Counted from the first letter of the stretch, positions 31,429-41,010 are shown. The stretch is 64,000 nucleotides of DNA from UBA2784 sp964494625 (GCA_964494625.1 CAZBRT010000002.1:558001-622000); one strand, 5' to 3'. A program made the numbers and translations. The notes: generated by a model not told the origin, from the sequence alone.

Positions 31429-33407
31429 TGGCCCTCGTGTCCCAGCGCGGCAGTGACCGTTGCCACGATATCCGGCGCATTGAGATGCGCGGCAGCATAT
31501 TGCACTTGCGGCGTGTCGTGCTCCTGAAAAATGTCGGGCAGCACCATCGTTCGCACGCGGCAGCCACTCTCAAGAAGGCCTGCATTGGCCATAAAATGCA
31601 GCACATGCGCACCGAAGCCGCCGACGGCGCCTTCTTCGATGGTCACCAGCACTTCGTGGTTTGCTGCCAGCTGACGGATCAGCGCCTCGTCCAGCGGCTT
31701 GGCAAAGCGGGCATCCGCGACCGTCGCTGAAAGGCCCATGGCTGCCAGCTGATCAGCCGCCTTGAGGCATTCCTGCAGGCGGGTGCCAAGCGAGAGGATG
31801 GCGATCTTGCTTCCTTCGCGCACGATGCGACCCTTGCCGACGGGCAGCACAGTGCCTTCCGCCGGCATCTCCAGACCCAGGCCCTCGCCGCGCGGATAGC
31901 GCACCGCCGATGGCCGGTCATTGATGGATGCCGCCGTCGCGATCATGTGGCGCAGTTCCACCTCGTCGCTGGCCGCCATCACCACGAAGTTCGGCAGCGT
32001 CGCAAGATAGGCGACATCAAAGGCGCCGGCATGCGTTGCGCCATCGGCACCGACAAGGCCCGCGCGGTCGATGGCAAAGCGCACCGGCAACGACTGGATC
32101 GCCACGTCATGCACCACCTGGTCATAGGCGCGCTGCAGGAAGGTGGAATAGATCGCGGCAAAAGGCTTGAAGCCTTCGGCGGCAAGGCCCGCAGCAAAGG
32201 TGACGCCATGCTGCTCGGCAATGCCGACATCAAAGCAGCGCTGGGGAAATTCCTGCGCAAAGAGATCAAGGCCCGTGCCCGATGGCATCGCCGCCGTGAT
32301 GGCAACAATCCTGTCATCCTTGCGCGCCTCGGCAATCAGGCTCTCCGCAAAGACTTTGGTGTAGGCCGGTGCCTTGGCGGATGATTTGGCCTGCGCGCCG
32401 GTGATGACATCGAATTTGGTGACGCCGTGGAACTTGTCGGCGGCCTTTTCGGCCGGGACATAGCCCTTGCCCTTCTGCGTCACGACATGGACGAGGATGG
32501 GGCCATCAACAACTGCATCGCGCGCATTCGCCAGCACGGGCAGCAGATGGTCGAGATTGTGGCCATCGATCGGGCCGACATAGTAGAAGCCCATTTCCTC
32601 AAACAGCGTGCCGCCGGTCCACAGGCCGCGCGCATATTCCTCGGCGCGACGGGCCTTGTCGAAAAGGAAGCGCCCCAACTTGGCCATCATCCGCTTGGCA
32701 AAGGCGCGGAAGCCCAGATATTTGCGCGACGAGATCAGGCGCGCGAGATACGCGCTCATTGCGCCCACGGGCGGCGCAATCGACATGTCATTGTCGTTGA
32801 GGATGACGATGAGGCGCGATTTCATGGCGCCCGCATTGTTCATCGCCTCGTAGGCCATGCCGGCCGACATGGCGCCGTCGCCGATGACGCAGACGATATT
32901 GCGCTTGTCGCCCGAAAGATCGCGCGCGACAGCCATGCCAAGGCCCGCCGAGATCGACGTGGAGGAGTGCGCGGCACCGAAGGGGTCATATTCGCTTTCG
33001 CTGCGGCGGGTGAAACCGGAGAGCCCTCCCCCCTGACGCAAGGTGCGGATTCGGTCGCGACGCCCCGTCAGTATCTTGTGGGGATAGGCCTGATGGCCCA
33101 CGTCCCAGATCAGCCGGTCGTCGGGCGTGTTGAAGAGGTGGTGCAGCGCCACCGTCAGTTCGATCACGCCAAGGCCAGCGCCCAGATGGCCGCCGGTGAC
33201 GCTGACGGCCGATATCGTTTCCCTGCGCAATTCATCCGCCAGCTGGCGCAGCTCGGCACGCGACAGGTTGCGCATGTCGGCTGGCAAATGCACGCGGTCC
33301 AGCAGCGGCGTGGCCGAAGCGGCCTGATCCTTTGGCGTCTCTGGTAGCGTCTCTGGTGTCACAAAACTGCCCCGGCAATCGAGCGATTCACATATCGCGG
33401 CGGACAT
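31407..33407 (-). CDS. dxs: 1-deoxy-D-xylulose-5-phosphate synthase
   Basis: 666 residues from ATG 33407, or 651 from GTG 33362, which seems closer to the conserved start (ATPLLDRVHLPADMRN) but has no good ribosome site. TPP-binding motif GDGAMSAGMAYEAMNNAG, the second-domain Glu in VGIAEQHGVTFAAGLA, and the transketolase C-terminal domain are complete. First enzyme of the MEP isoprenoid pathway, giving DXP from pyruvate and GAP. Located after ispA, so substrate supply and farnesyl diphosphate synthesis are genetically linked. A 12-base tandem repeat sits near the start. Confidence 0.97.
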   Translation of the reverse strand: MSAAICESLDCRGSFVTPETLPETPKDQAASATPLLDRVHLPADMRNLSRAELRQLADELRRETISAVSVTGGHLGAGLGVIELTVALHHLFNTPDDRLIWDVGHQAYPHKILTGRRDRIRTLRQGGGLSGFTRRSESEYDPFGAAHSSTSISAGLGMAVARDLSGDKRNIVCVIGDGAMSAGMAYEAMNNAGAMKSRLIVILNDNDMSIAPPVGAMSAYLARLISSRKYLGFRAFAKRMMAKLGRFLFDKARRAEEYARGLWTGGTLFEEMGFYYVGPIDGHNLDHLLPVLANARDAVVDGPILVHVVTQKGKGYVPAEKAADKFHGVTKFDVITGAQAKSSAKAPAYTKVFAESLIAEARKDDRIVAITAAMPSGTGLDLFAQEFPQRCFDVGIAEQHGVTFAAGLAAEGFKPFAAIYSTFLQRAYDQVVHDVAIQSLPVRFAIDRAGLVGADGATHAGAFDVAYLATLPNFVVMAASDEVELRHMIATAASINDRPSAVRYPRGEGLGLEMPAEGTVLPVGKGRIVREGSKIAILSLGTRLQECLKAADQLAAMGLSATVADARFAKPLDEALIRQLAANHEVLVTIEEGAVGGFGAHVLHFMANAGLLESGCRVRTMVLPDIFQEHDTPQVQYAAAHLNAPDIVATVTAALGHEGQWATNRA
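33335..33358. repeat. Two-copy 12-base in-frame repeat at the dxs start
   Basis: GCGTCTCTGGTA then GCGTCTCTGGTG on the plus strand, differing in one base. On the coding strand it gives Pro-Glu-Thr twice, just after the GTG at 33362. The unit length is a multiple of three, so copy changes would preserve frame. Confidence 0.7.
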
Positions 33408-33519
33408 TCCTGCAAGCCCGCACGCCCACCATATAGGGGGTTTTCGCGTGGCAAGAGAGTGGCAAATCGCCCCCGCTTGAAGGGGGTTAACGACCTGAAA
33501 CTGCGGGTCTTGTGACGCC

Positions 33520-34410
33520 CTAACCTTTGCGGGTCACGGTATAGGCCGGCAGGGCCCGCAGGAGGTCGGCCCGCTCGTCAAATTCGGCGAGATATTCCGC
33601 TGCCTGGCGGGCCAAAGCCCCCGCCTGGGCGCGGGTGCGCTCGATCCCGAGGGCTGCCACAAAGGTCGCCTTGCCCTGGGCCATGTCCTTGCCGACCGCT
33701 TTGCCGGTTTCGGCCGCATCGCCCGTCTGGTCGAGCAGGTCATCCGCCATCTGGAAGGCAAGCCCCAAATCCTGCGCATAGCCGCATAGCGCATGGCGCT
33801 GGTGGGGCGTCGCCTTGCCCATGATCGCGCCCGCGTCGGCGGCAAAGACGATCAGCGCACCGGTCTTCATGCGCTGCAGGCGCGTGATGGTGACGATGTC
33901 GGGATCCGCGTTGCCTGCAGTCATGTCGATCATCTGGCCGCCGACCATGCCGCCCGCGCCTGCTGATTGCGCCATGCGCACACAGAGTTCCGCCCGCACA
34001 TGCGGATCGGGATGGGTTTCGGGCGAAGCCAGAAGAGCAAAAGCGTGGGTCAGAAGCGCGTCACCGGCCAGAATGGCAGTTGCTTCGTCAAAGCGGCGAT
34101 GGGTGGTCGGGCGGCCGCGCCGCAGATCATCATTGTCCATGGCGGGCAGATCGTCATGGACAAGACTGTAGGCGTGCACGCATTCAAGGGCTGCTGCCAC
34201 GCGGCTGATGGCGCGGCGATCCACCCCGAAGAGCCGTCCCACCTGCAATGTCAGGAAGGCGCGGATGCGTTTGCCGCCGCCCAAAGTTGCATAACGCATC
34301 GCCTCCATCAGGCGTGCTTCAGGCCCCTGCGGCTGCGGCAGGAGCTGGTCAAGCACGGTTTCCAGATGCGCCTGCGTTTCCTTCAGCGCGGCTTCAAGCA
34401 GCGTTGCCAT
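33520..34410 (-). CDS. ispA: Farnesyl (polyprenyl) diphosphate synthase
   Basis: 296 residues, typical IspA size. First Asp-rich motif LVHDDLPAMDNDD with RRGRPT, second in FQMADDLLDQTGD, and the GGGKRIRAFLTLQVG start. Condenses IPP with DMAPP and GPP to farnesyl diphosphate. Only 6 bases after xseB and upstream of dxs; the trio is a common alphaproteobacterial arrangement. Confidence 0.95.
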   Translation of the reverse strand: MATLLEAALKETQAHLETVLDQLLPQPQGPEARLMEAMRYATLGGGKRIRAFLTLQVGRLFGVDRRAISRVAAALECVHAYSLVHDDLPAMDNDDLRRGRPTTHRRFDEATAILAGDALLTHAFALLASPETHPDPHVRAELCVRMAQSAGAGGMVGGQMIDMTAGNADPDIVTITRLQRMKTGALIVFAADAGAIMGKATPHQRHALCGYAQDLGLAFQMADDLLDQTGDAAETGKAVGKDMAQGKATFVAALGIERTRAQAGALARQAAEYLAEFDERADLLRALPAYTVTRKG

Positions 34411-34416
34411 GATGGG

Positions 34417-34698
34417 TCAGCCGATCTCGGCCTTCTCAGCCGAAACCACGCCGCCGGGCGACACAACGATGCGCTCGATGCGGGCTTCTGCGTCCTTCAG
34501 TTTCTTCTCGCAATGGGCTTTCAGCGCCGTGCCACGCTCGTAGATGGCAATCGATTCCTCAAGCTCCACACGGCCGCTTTCAAGGCGCGCCACGATGTCT
34601 TCGAGTTCCTTCAGCGCCTGCTCAAAGCTGAGCTGTTCCACCGGATTTGCCGGATTTGCCGGATTTGCCGGATTTGCGGTCTTGTCGCTTTTCGCCAT
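34417..34698 (-). CDS. xseB: Exodeoxyribonuclease VII small subunit
   Basis: 93 residues. The XseB core is complete (LSFEQALKELEDIVARLESG, ELEESIAIYERGTALKAHC). Small subunit of the XseA-XseB single-strand exonuclease. The N-terminus carries an unusual Asn-Pro-Ala repeat (residues 8-19) made by four tandem copies of a 9-base unit. First half of the gene cluster; xseA is not in the window. Six bases before ispA. Confidence 0.95.
   Translation of the reverse strand: MAKSDKTANPANPANPANPVEQLSFEQALKELEDIVARLESGRVELEESIAIYERGTALKAHCEKKLKDAEARIERIVVSPGGVVSAEKAEIG
34641..34676. repeat. Four-copy 9-base in-frame repeat in xseB
   Basis: CCGGATTTG repeated four times without mismatch (34641, 34650, 34659, 34668). 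On the coding strand it gives Asn-Pro-Ala units in the disordered N-terminus of XseB. As the unit is three codons, gains or losses keep the frame. Confidence 0.9.
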
Positions 34699-34708
34699 GA
34701 CATCATCC

Positions 34709-35638
34709 CTATGCCGCCATCAGGGCAGCCACGTGCGCCGCAGCCGAGCGGCCCAACGCTGCCAAGTCATAACCGCCTTCCAGCGTCGAGACCAGACGCC
34801 CCTTGCAGTGCCTTGCCGCCAGGGCTGCAATCGCCGCAGTGGCAAAGGCAAAATCGTCCTCGACAAGACGCAGCTCCGCCAACGGGTCATCCGCATGGGC
34901 ATCAAACCCGGCCGAGATGAGGATGAAATCGGGCGCAAAAGAATCAAGGGTGGGCAGGATCACCCCTTCGAACGCCGCGCGAAAATCAGCCGAACCGGCA
35001 CGCGGCGGCAGCGGCACATTCAGGATGTTGCCGGCAACGCCGCGTTCCTGCGGCAGACCCGTTCCGGGGTAGAGCGGCCATTGGTGGGTGGACGCAAAGA
35101 AAAGGTCCTTGTCATCGGCAAACATCGCCTGCGTGCCATTGCCGTGATGGACGTCGAAGTCGATCACCGCCACGCGCCGCGCGCCATGCACCGCGCGGGC
35201 GTGAAGCGCGCTGATCGCCACGTTGTTGAAGAGGCAAAAGCCCATCGGCACATCCGGCTCGGCATGATGACCCGGCGGCCGCACGGCGCAGAAGGCGTTG
35301 CGGCACTCACCCGCCATCACGGCATCGACGGCGGCAATCACCGCACCGGCAGCGCGCAAGGCCGCCTCGCCCGAGCCGGGCGACAGGCTGGTGTCGCCAT
35401 CCAGCCGGTAGAGCCCTTTCTTCGGCACCGCATCGAGCACGCGCGTCACATGCGCCATCGGATGCACGCGGGCAATCTCATCCTTTGTGGCCAAAGGTGC
35501 AGAGCGCCGCAGCAGTTTTGCGAAAGCGGGCGCCTCAAGCGCTGCCAAGACGGATTTCAGCCGCGCCGGACTTTCGGGATGACCCGGCGGCGTCTCGTGG
35601 GCAAGACAGGCTTCATGCGTGAAGAGTGCGGTCGTCAT
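34709..35638 (-). CDS. Histone deacetylase family (acetoin utilisation/acetylpolyamine-type) hydrolase
   Basis: 309 residues from the ATG at 35638. The zinc-dependent deacetylase pattern is complete: RPPGHHAEPD, GFCLFNN, IDFDVHHGNGTQ (metal Asp and His), ISAGFDAHADDPL and the late EGGYD. Bacterial members act on acetylpolyamines, acetylated proteins or similar amides. First gene of the operon leading into xseB-ispA-dxs, 10 bases before xseB. The actual substrate is unknown. Confidence 0.92.
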   Translation of the reverse strand: MTTALFTHEACLAHETPPGHPESPARLKSVLAALEAPAFAKLLRRSAPLATKDEIARVHPMAHVTRVLDAVPKKGLYRLDGDTSLSPGSGEAALRAAGAVIAAVDAVMAGECRNAFCAVRPPGHHAEPDVPMGFCLFNNVAISALHARAVHGARRVAVIDFDVHHGNGTQAMFADDKDLFFASTHQWPLYPGTGLPQERGVAGNILNVPLPPRAGSADFRAAFEGVILPTLDSFAPDFILISAGFDAHADDPLAELRLVEDDFAFATAAIAALAARHCKGRLVSTLEGGYDLAALGRSAAAHVAALMAA

Positions 35639-35727
35639 GGCCCGCCAAGGATAGGCCAATCCGCCATCAAGACGCCACACTTGCCCGCGCAATTTTCTCC
35701 CTCGCGGGTTCCTGCTTCGGGGAAGAC

Positions 35728-36873
35728 ATGATCGGCTGGACCATCCGGCATCCCTTCAAGGCCATGGCCGTTGCCAGCTTTGCCGTGCTGATGGCGGTTG
35801 GCACGTCCTATGGGCTGAAGTTGAAGGAGGCTGCCTTCATCCTTGCCGACGTGGCAGCCGGTGACGGACCCTCGGCCTTCAAAGCGAGCGTGCCCGCACC
35901 CCATCGTTCCACCATCGCCTGGACCATCGACGGGCGGAGCAATCATGGCGATCTTTACGTGCCCACCACCGGCGCACGCGCGCGGCTGGTGCTGGTGCCG
36001 GGGCTTGCTGCCCTTGGCAAGGACGATCCGCGCCTTATTGCCTTTGCCAACACGCTTTCACGCGCGGGCTTTCTGGTTCTGGTGCCCGAAATTGCCAATC
36101 TGCGGGAATTCCGCGCGCATCCCGATGACGCGCTGATCCTGGCGGATGCCGCCTTGTTCCTGTCGCGCGACTATGATGCCGGATCGCTGCCGCGCGTGGC
36201 AGGCTTTGCCGCCCTTTCCTATGCCAGCGGACCGGCGGTGCTGGCGGCGATGGACCCGCGCATTGCCGATACAACGCCGTTCATTCTTTCCATCGGCGGC
36301 TATTACTCGATGAATGATGTCGTTACTTTCGTCACCACGCGCATGTTCCGCCGTGACGAGAATGCGCCGTGGCAGGAGGGCAATCCCGCCTCCTATGCGA
36401 CATGGGCCTTCCTGCGCGCCAATGCGGCGGGGGCTGACGACCCGCGCGACATCGACCTTCTGACCCGCATTGCTGATGCAAAGCTTGCCGACGAGAACGC
36501 CAATATCGACCCCCTGTCGTTCCAGCTGGGCGCGGAAGGTCGCAGCATCTTCACCCTTCTGATGAACCGAGATCCCGATGCGGTGCCACAGCTTGTAGCG
36601 GCATTGCCGCCGCGGCTGCGCGCGGGCCTTGCGGCGCTCGATCTCTCACAACAAGATCTCTCACGCCTGAAGGCGCGCATGATCCTTCTTCACGGCAGCG
36701 ATGATCCGATGATCCCGTCCACCGAGAGCCGCAAGTTTGCGGACGCAATTGCCGATGTGCATCTTTGCGTCATCGCGGAGATCACCCATGTCGAGTTCAA
36801 CGGCGCGTCCGATGTGATCGATGGCCTCAAGATGCTTGTCGCCATGCGCGACATGCTGCGCTTCAGGCAATAG
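35728..36873 (+). CDS. Alpha/beta hydrolase with N-terminal membrane anchor
   Basis: 381 residues from the ATG at 35728 with GGGGA just upstream. An uncleaved N-terminal hydrophobic segment (HPFKAMAVASFAVLMAVGTS) is followed by an alpha/beta hydrolase-like fold (RLVLVPGLAALGKDDPRL...LVLVPEIANL; late LKARMILLHGSDDPMIPS and EITHVEFNG with the likely acid and His). The nucleophile elbow is not a clean GxSxG (FAALSYASGPAVLA), so activity is uncertain. Divergent from the deacetylase-like gene. Confidence 0.7.
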   Translation: MIGWTIRHPFKAMAVASFAVLMAVGTSYGLKLKEAAFILADVAAGDGPSAFKASVPAPHRSTIAWTIDGRSNHGDLYVPTTGARARLVLVPGLAALGKDDPRLIAFANTLSRAGFLVLVPEIANLREFRAHPDDALILADAALFLSRDYDAGSLPRVAGFAALSYASGPAVLAAMDPRIADTTPFILSIGGYYSMNDVVTFVTTRMFRRDENAPWQEGNPASYATWAFLRANAAGADDPRDIDLLTRIADAKLADENANIDPLSFQLGAEGRSIFTLLMNRDPDAVPQLVAALPPRLRAGLAALDLSQQDLSRLKARMILLHGSDDPMIPSTESRKFADAIADVHLCVIAEITHVEFNGASDVIDGLKMLVAMRDMLRFRQ

Positions 36874-37321
36874 GCCCACGAAAGTAGCGCACATCCGGCG
36901 TCTTTTCCTCATTGCCATCGCCATCGGTGAAGGCAACAGCCTGAAAGCCGTGTTGCTCGTAGAAGCGGCGCGCGCGCGCATTGGCCTGAAAGGTCCAGAG
37001 CGCAAGGCCTTTGGCTGCTTCGGGGCTGCGGTTTGCGTGCGAGAGCAATGCGGTGCCCAGCCCCCTGTTCCAGAACGCGGGATCAACATAAAGCGCCTCG
37101 ATCCAGCCCGGCGCGAGCGCCATCATGGCGGCGATCCTTTCCTCCATGATCGCGACCACCACGCGCCCTTCGCGCATCAGGCGGCGGATGAAACCCGGCA
37201 CCGTGTCATGCGCGTGGACCATGGGCACGATGTCGAGAATGGCGAGCCTTGCTGAAAGAAAGACGCGCGCAATGTCGTCCACCTCGTCGAATGTCGCGTC
37301 ACGGATGGTGGCCGCAATCAT
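36863..37321 (-). CDS. GNAT-family N-acetyltransferase
   Basis: 152 residues; acetyl-CoA site R/Q-x-x-G-x-G/A in FWNRGLGTALLSHA, with an early IRDATFDEVDDIARVF and late ARRFYEQHGFQAV. A typical RimI/PhnO-like single-domain acetyltransferase. Substrate unknown. Overlaps the convergent hydrolase gene by 11 bases and ends 4 bases from the GST gene, with which it may be transcribed. Confidence 0.9.
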   Translation of the reverse strand: MIAATIRDATFDEVDDIARVFLSARLAILDIVPMVHAHDTVPGFIRRLMREGRVVVAIMEERIAAMMALAPGWIEALYVDPAFWNRGLGTALLSHANRSPEAAKGLALWTFQANARARRFYEQHGFQAVAFTDGDGNEEKTPDVRYFRGPIA

Positions 37322-37324
37322 CGC

Positions 37325-37939
37325 TCACGGCTTGGTCAGCTGGAAGGATGGGCGCGTGGCCATTGTCTGCCACCAGGCGGCAAGGCGCGGTGATTTTTCA
37401 CGCCAACCCCAATCGGCAAAGCGCAGATCGAGATAGCCAAGGGCTGCGCCCAGGGCGATGTCGCCAAGATCAAAGCCCGGCGACCAATCGGCATAAGATG
37501 ATTCCAGAAATGCGAGCGTGCGGTCAATCGCATCGGCCTGCCGGTCGCGGTTCGGTGGATAGTGGAATTCCTTCGGGCGCAACTGCTCCATGCGGAGCGT
37601 CAGGGCCGCATCCATGATGCCGTCGGCCAGCGCATGCATGGTCCAGACGCGCCATTTTTCCGCGCCAGATTGCGGCGCGAGGAAGGGCGCGCCGCCCAAT
37701 TGATCGAGCCAGTCGCAGATCACCGGGCTGTCGGCGATCAGCATGCCCTCCTCTGTGATGAGGCACGGCACACGGCCCAACGGATTGATGCCGCGCACGA
37801 AATGCGGCTCGTCGAGCGGCTGGGCCACTGCCTCCTTTACCTGCATCAGCAGGTTCTTCTCGCGCAACACCACGCGGCATTTGCGGGCGTAAGGCGAGGT
37901 GGGCGAGTGATAGAGCGTGGAGGCAGCCTGCTTTGTCAT
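37325..37939 (-). CDS. Glutathione S-transferase-like protein
   Basis: 204 residues from the ATG at 37939. Thioredoxin-fold N-terminal domain (LYHSPTSPYARKCRVVLREK) with Ser/Thr near the usual glutathione-contacting site, INPLGRVPCLITEEGMLIADSPVI, and an all-helical C-terminal domain. Close to the YibF/zeta-like group. Cytoplasmic detoxification or reductase role is likely but not proven. Lies 34 bases after the metallo-beta-lactamase gene. Confidence 0.88.
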   Translation of the reverse strand: MTKQAASTLYHSPTSPYARKCRVVLREKNLLMQVKEAVAQPLDEPHFVRGINPLGRVPCLITEEGMLIADSPVICDWLDQLGGAPFLAPQSGAEKWRVWTMHALADGIMDAALTLRMEQLRPKEFHYPPNRDRQADAIDRTLAFLESSYADWSPGFDLGDIALGAALGYLDLRFADWGWREKSPRLAAWWQTMATRPSFQLTKP

Positions 37940-37973
37940 GTCATTTCCCCTGCCGCAAGATGCGCAGCGGCAA

Positions 37974-39050
37974 TCATGCCGTCTGGTAGAAATCAATGCC
38001 GTCAGCGCGGGTGGTGCGGGTCATCGCCTTGCGCGCGATCAGGCAGTTCAGATGCGCGAGGCTTTCACCTGTTGCCATGATATAATTGCCACCGGTAATG
38101 CGGCTGCGGAACAGCGCCGGAAAAACCTCGACCGCGCGTTTGGGCTCGCGGCAAAGGTCCAGAAGCTTCGTCATGCCCTCTTCGTGCCCGTCGATCAGGT
38201 CCTGCAGGCGCTTGCCCGCATTACGGAAGGGTTCGTTGTGGGCGGGCAGCACAAGCGTATCTTCCGGCAAAATCGCCTTGAGGCGAACGCAGGAATCGAT
38301 CCAGTCCTGCAGGGGGTTGCCCTCCGGCTCGGTCGGAAAGACCGACACATTCGATGAAATGCGCGGCAACACCTGATCGCCCGAGATCAGGAGGCCCGCC
38401 TCTGGACACCACAGGCAGGCATGTTCCGGTGCATGGCCGCGTCCAATGACGATGCGCCATTCGCGGCCGCCGATCGTCAGGCGATCGCCCTCCTGCAGGC
38501 GGCGGAAGGATTGCGGCAGGCGATGCACGCCCATGCCGAAGCCGCCGAAGCGTTCCTTGTATTTGGCCAGCGCCTCATCGGGGAAACCGGCGGCCTTGTA
38601 GAAACGCACACCTTCGTGCGGCGCCTCGCGGCCCGTATCCGTCACCAGCGTACGGCAGAGCAGGTAATCCGTGCGCGACATGTAAAGCGGCGCGTCAAAG
38701 CGTTCGACCAGCCAGCCCGCGAGCCCCACATGATCGGGATGAAGATGCGTGACGATCACGCGATGAACGGGCTTGCCGCCCATCATGGTGCCGAAGAGAT
38801 TTTCCCAGGCGGTCTTCGAACCCGGATCATTGAGGCCCGTGTCAACGATGGTCCAGCCATCGCCATCCTCCAGAATCCAGAGATTGATGTGGTTGAGCTG
38901 GAAGGGCAGCGACAGGCGCAGCCAGTGAACGCCGGGGGCCACCTCGATGGTTGCACCCGGTTCAGGCTTTGTCTGGAAGGGATAGATGAGGCCCCTGTCG
39001 TCGCGCGTGCGCGCCGGTTCGACGAGGGAAACGTCGGGGCTCTGCTTCAT
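37974..39050 (-). CDS. Metallo-beta-lactamase-fold hydrolase
   Basis: 358 residues. The zinc motif THLHPDHVG is intact, followed by HAPEHACLWCPEAGLLISGD and PAHNEPFRNAGKRL, with a C-terminal helical extension (HEEGMTKLLDLCREPKRAVE) seen in LACTB2- and glyoxalase II-like hydrolases. No signal peptide. Precedes the GST-like gene in the same direction. Substrate unknown. Confidence 0.85.
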   Translation of the reverse strand: MKQSPDVSLVEPARTRDDRGLIYPFQTKPEPGATIEVAPGVHWLRLSLPFQLNHINLWILEDGDGWTIVDTGLNDPGSKTAWENLFGTMMGGKPVHRVIVTHLHPDHVGLAGWLVERFDAPLYMSRTDYLLCRTLVTDTGREAPHEGVRFYKAAGFPDEALAKYKERFGGFGMGVHRLPQSFRRLQEGDRLTIGGREWRIVIGRGHAPEHACLWCPEAGLLISGDQVLPRISSNVSVFPTEPEGNPLQDWIDSCVRLKAILPEDTLVLPAHNEPFRNAGKRLQDLIDGHEEGMTKLLDLCREPKRAVEVFPALFRSRITGGNYIMATGESLAHLNCLIARKAMTRTTRADGIDFYQTA

Positions 39051-39108
39051 GGTACCTGCTGTCGCCGATGATGTGTTGCGGCAAGGCTAGGCAGCGGCGC
39101 ACCCAAGG

Positions 39109-40914
39109 TCAAATCGCGCCCAAAGCATCAGGCCCGGCGCGGAAAAGAATGTCGGCGCCTGCCGTTACCGCAGCGGCGTTTGCGGCGGCGGCGGGCAGAA
39201 GCTGGCTCACAAAGAATTCCGCCACGCTCATTTTCGCGTTGAGGAAGGCTGGATCACCTTCGCCGCGCGCGCGCAAGGAGGAAGCCGCGATTGCACCCCG
39301 CGCCAGGAAGTGGGCTCCGACCATGTGGCCTGCAAAGTCCATGAAGGGCGTGGCACCTGCAAGCGCGTCGCCGGGATGGCCATCCTTCAGCTTACGTGTG
39401 AGCCATGACGCGACTTGCGTAAACTCCCTCAATGCGGCGGCATAGGGTGTGGCGAGTGTCCCGAGCCCTGATTGCTCCAGGCCGCCAAGTGTTTGCGCCA
39501 TCTCGCCGCAAAGACCGGCGAGCGCGTCACCATTGGCCAAAGTCAATTTGCGCGTGACAAGATCAATCGCCTGAATGCCGTTGGTGCCCTCATAGATCGG
39601 CAGGATGCGCGCGTCGCGCATATGCTGTGCGGCGCCCGTCTCCTCAATGAAGCCCATGCCGCCATGCACCTGCACACCGATGGAGGCGGTGGAAAGACCG
39701 GCATCGGTGCCCCACGCCTTGGCAATCGGCGTCAGCAATTCCTCCCGCGCGCGCTGGCGTGCACGCTCGGCCGCATCGGGGTGATGGCGGGCAAGGTCCA
39801 TCGCCATGGCCGTCGCGAGGCAGATGGCGCGGGCAGCCTCGGTGCGGGCGCGCATGGTCAGGATCATGCGGCGCACATCGGGATGCTGGATGATAGGCAG
39901 CATCTCGCGCATCTCGTGCTGCAGGCCAAAGGGCTTTCCCTGCCTGCGTTCCATGGCATAGGCGAGCGCCTGTTGCAGGCTGCGTTCGCCGATGGCCACG
40001 CCCTGCATGCCGACATTGAGGCGGGCCGCATTCATCATCGTGAACATGCAGGCCATGCCGCGATTTTCCTGACCGATCAGAAATCCCGTGGCCTCTTCAA
40101 ATTGCATCACGCATGTGGGCGAAGCATGAATGCCGAGCTTGTGCTCCAGACTTGCGGCGTGAAGGTTGTTGCGGGTGCCCGGCGCGCCATCCTCTTTCAG
40201 CAGGAACTTCGGCACGAGGAAGAGCGATATGCCGCGCGTCCCCGGCGGTGCATCCGGCAGGCGGGCAAGGACCAGATGGATGATGTTGGGCGCGCAATCA
40301 TGCTCGCCCCAGGTGATGAAGATCTTCGTGCCGGTGATGCGGAAGGTTCCGTCGCCCGCCCGCTCGGCACGCGCCTTCAATGCACCGACATCCGAACCTG
40401 CCTCGGGTTCGGTCAGGTTCATCGTGCCGGTCCATTCGCCGGTAATGAGCCGCGGCAGATAGAGCCGCTTTTGTTCAGGCGTTCCATGCGCCGTCAGCGC
40501 TTCGATCGCACCCTGGGTCAGAAGCGGGCAAAGGCCAAAAGCCATGTTGGCCGACTGCCACATTTCCTGAAGCGCCAAGGCAAGCGTCAATGGCTGGCCC
40601 TGCCCGCCGAAATCCGGCTCTGCCGCAATGCCGTTCCAACCCGCCTTCACATAGGCATGATAGGCGTCGCGAAATCCGGGTGGTGTGGTGACCGCACCCT
40701 CTCCCAGGCTGGCGCCTGCCCTGTCTCCGCTGCGGTTGAGCGGTGCGAGGACACCGGCGGCGAATTTTCCGCCCTCCTCGAGAATCGATACGGCAAAATC
40801 CGGGGTGAAATCGGCAAAGGTGGACACCTGCGCCAGCGCTTGCGTGCCCACCATATGTTCCATGGCATAGAGGATATCGCGCACGGGGGCATGATAGGCT
40901 GTCAGTTCGGCCAT
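39109..40914 (-). CDS. Acyl-CoA dehydrogenase (large FadE-like)
   Basis: 601 residues, the large ACAD class with an N-terminal extra helical segment and a C-terminal extension. FAD/substrate signatures: GPCGLCP-like block LCPLLTQGAIEAL, FRITGTKIFITWGEHDCAPN, LGIHASPTCVMQFEEATGFL, and GGMGFIEETGAAQHMRDARI then YEGTNGIQAIDLVTRKL. Oxidises acyl-CoA to trans-2-enoyl-CoA in beta-oxidation. No ETF genes here. Divergent from the YceI operon. Confidence 0.95.
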   Translation of the reverse strand: MAELTAYHAPVRDILYAMEHMVGTQALAQVSTFADFTPDFAVSILEEGGKFAAGVLAPLNRSGDRAGASLGEGAVTTPPGFRDAYHAYVKAGWNGIAAEPDFGGQGQPLTLALALQEMWQSANMAFGLCPLLTQGAIEALTAHGTPEQKRLYLPRLITGEWTGTMNLTEPEAGSDVGALKARAERAGDGTFRITGTKIFITWGEHDCAPNIIHLVLARLPDAPPGTRGISLFLVPKFLLKEDGAPGTRNNLHAASLEHKLGIHASPTCVMQFEEATGFLIGQENRGMACMFTMMNAARLNVGMQGVAIGERSLQQALAYAMERRQGKPFGLQHEMREMLPIIQHPDVRRMILTMRARTEAARAICLATAMAMDLARHHPDAAERARQRAREELLTPIAKAWGTDAGLSTASIGVQVHGGMGFIEETGAAQHMRDARILPIYEGTNGIQAIDLVTRKLTLANGDALAGLCGEMAQTLGGLEQSGLGTLATPYAAALREFTQVASWLTRKLKDGHPGDALAGATPFMDFAGHMVGAHFLARGAIAASSLRARGEGDPAFLNAKMSVAEFFVSQLLPAAAANAAAVTAGADILFRAGPDALGAI

Positions 40915-41010
40915 GGGCTGCTGCGCTTCTTCGGAAAGATTTTACGCGTGAATGGATGGTGCGCGCGGTATAGAACAATTTCCATGGCAGAGTCACCGAC
41001 AGGGGGGCCG

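Noticed and set aside
33408..33519. Hairpin between ispA and dxs as terminator
   Set aside because: Stem of only five base pairs (CCCCC/GGGGG) and no T-run; the genes are probably co-transcribed or have a weak internal promoter.
39472..41010. Long plus-strand open frame opposite the acyl-CoA dehydrogenase, joined to the YceI gene
   Set aside because: It is antisense to a clear dehydrogenase gene and lacks recognisable domains; only the last 208 codons, which have a ribosome site and a lipoprotein signal, are real.
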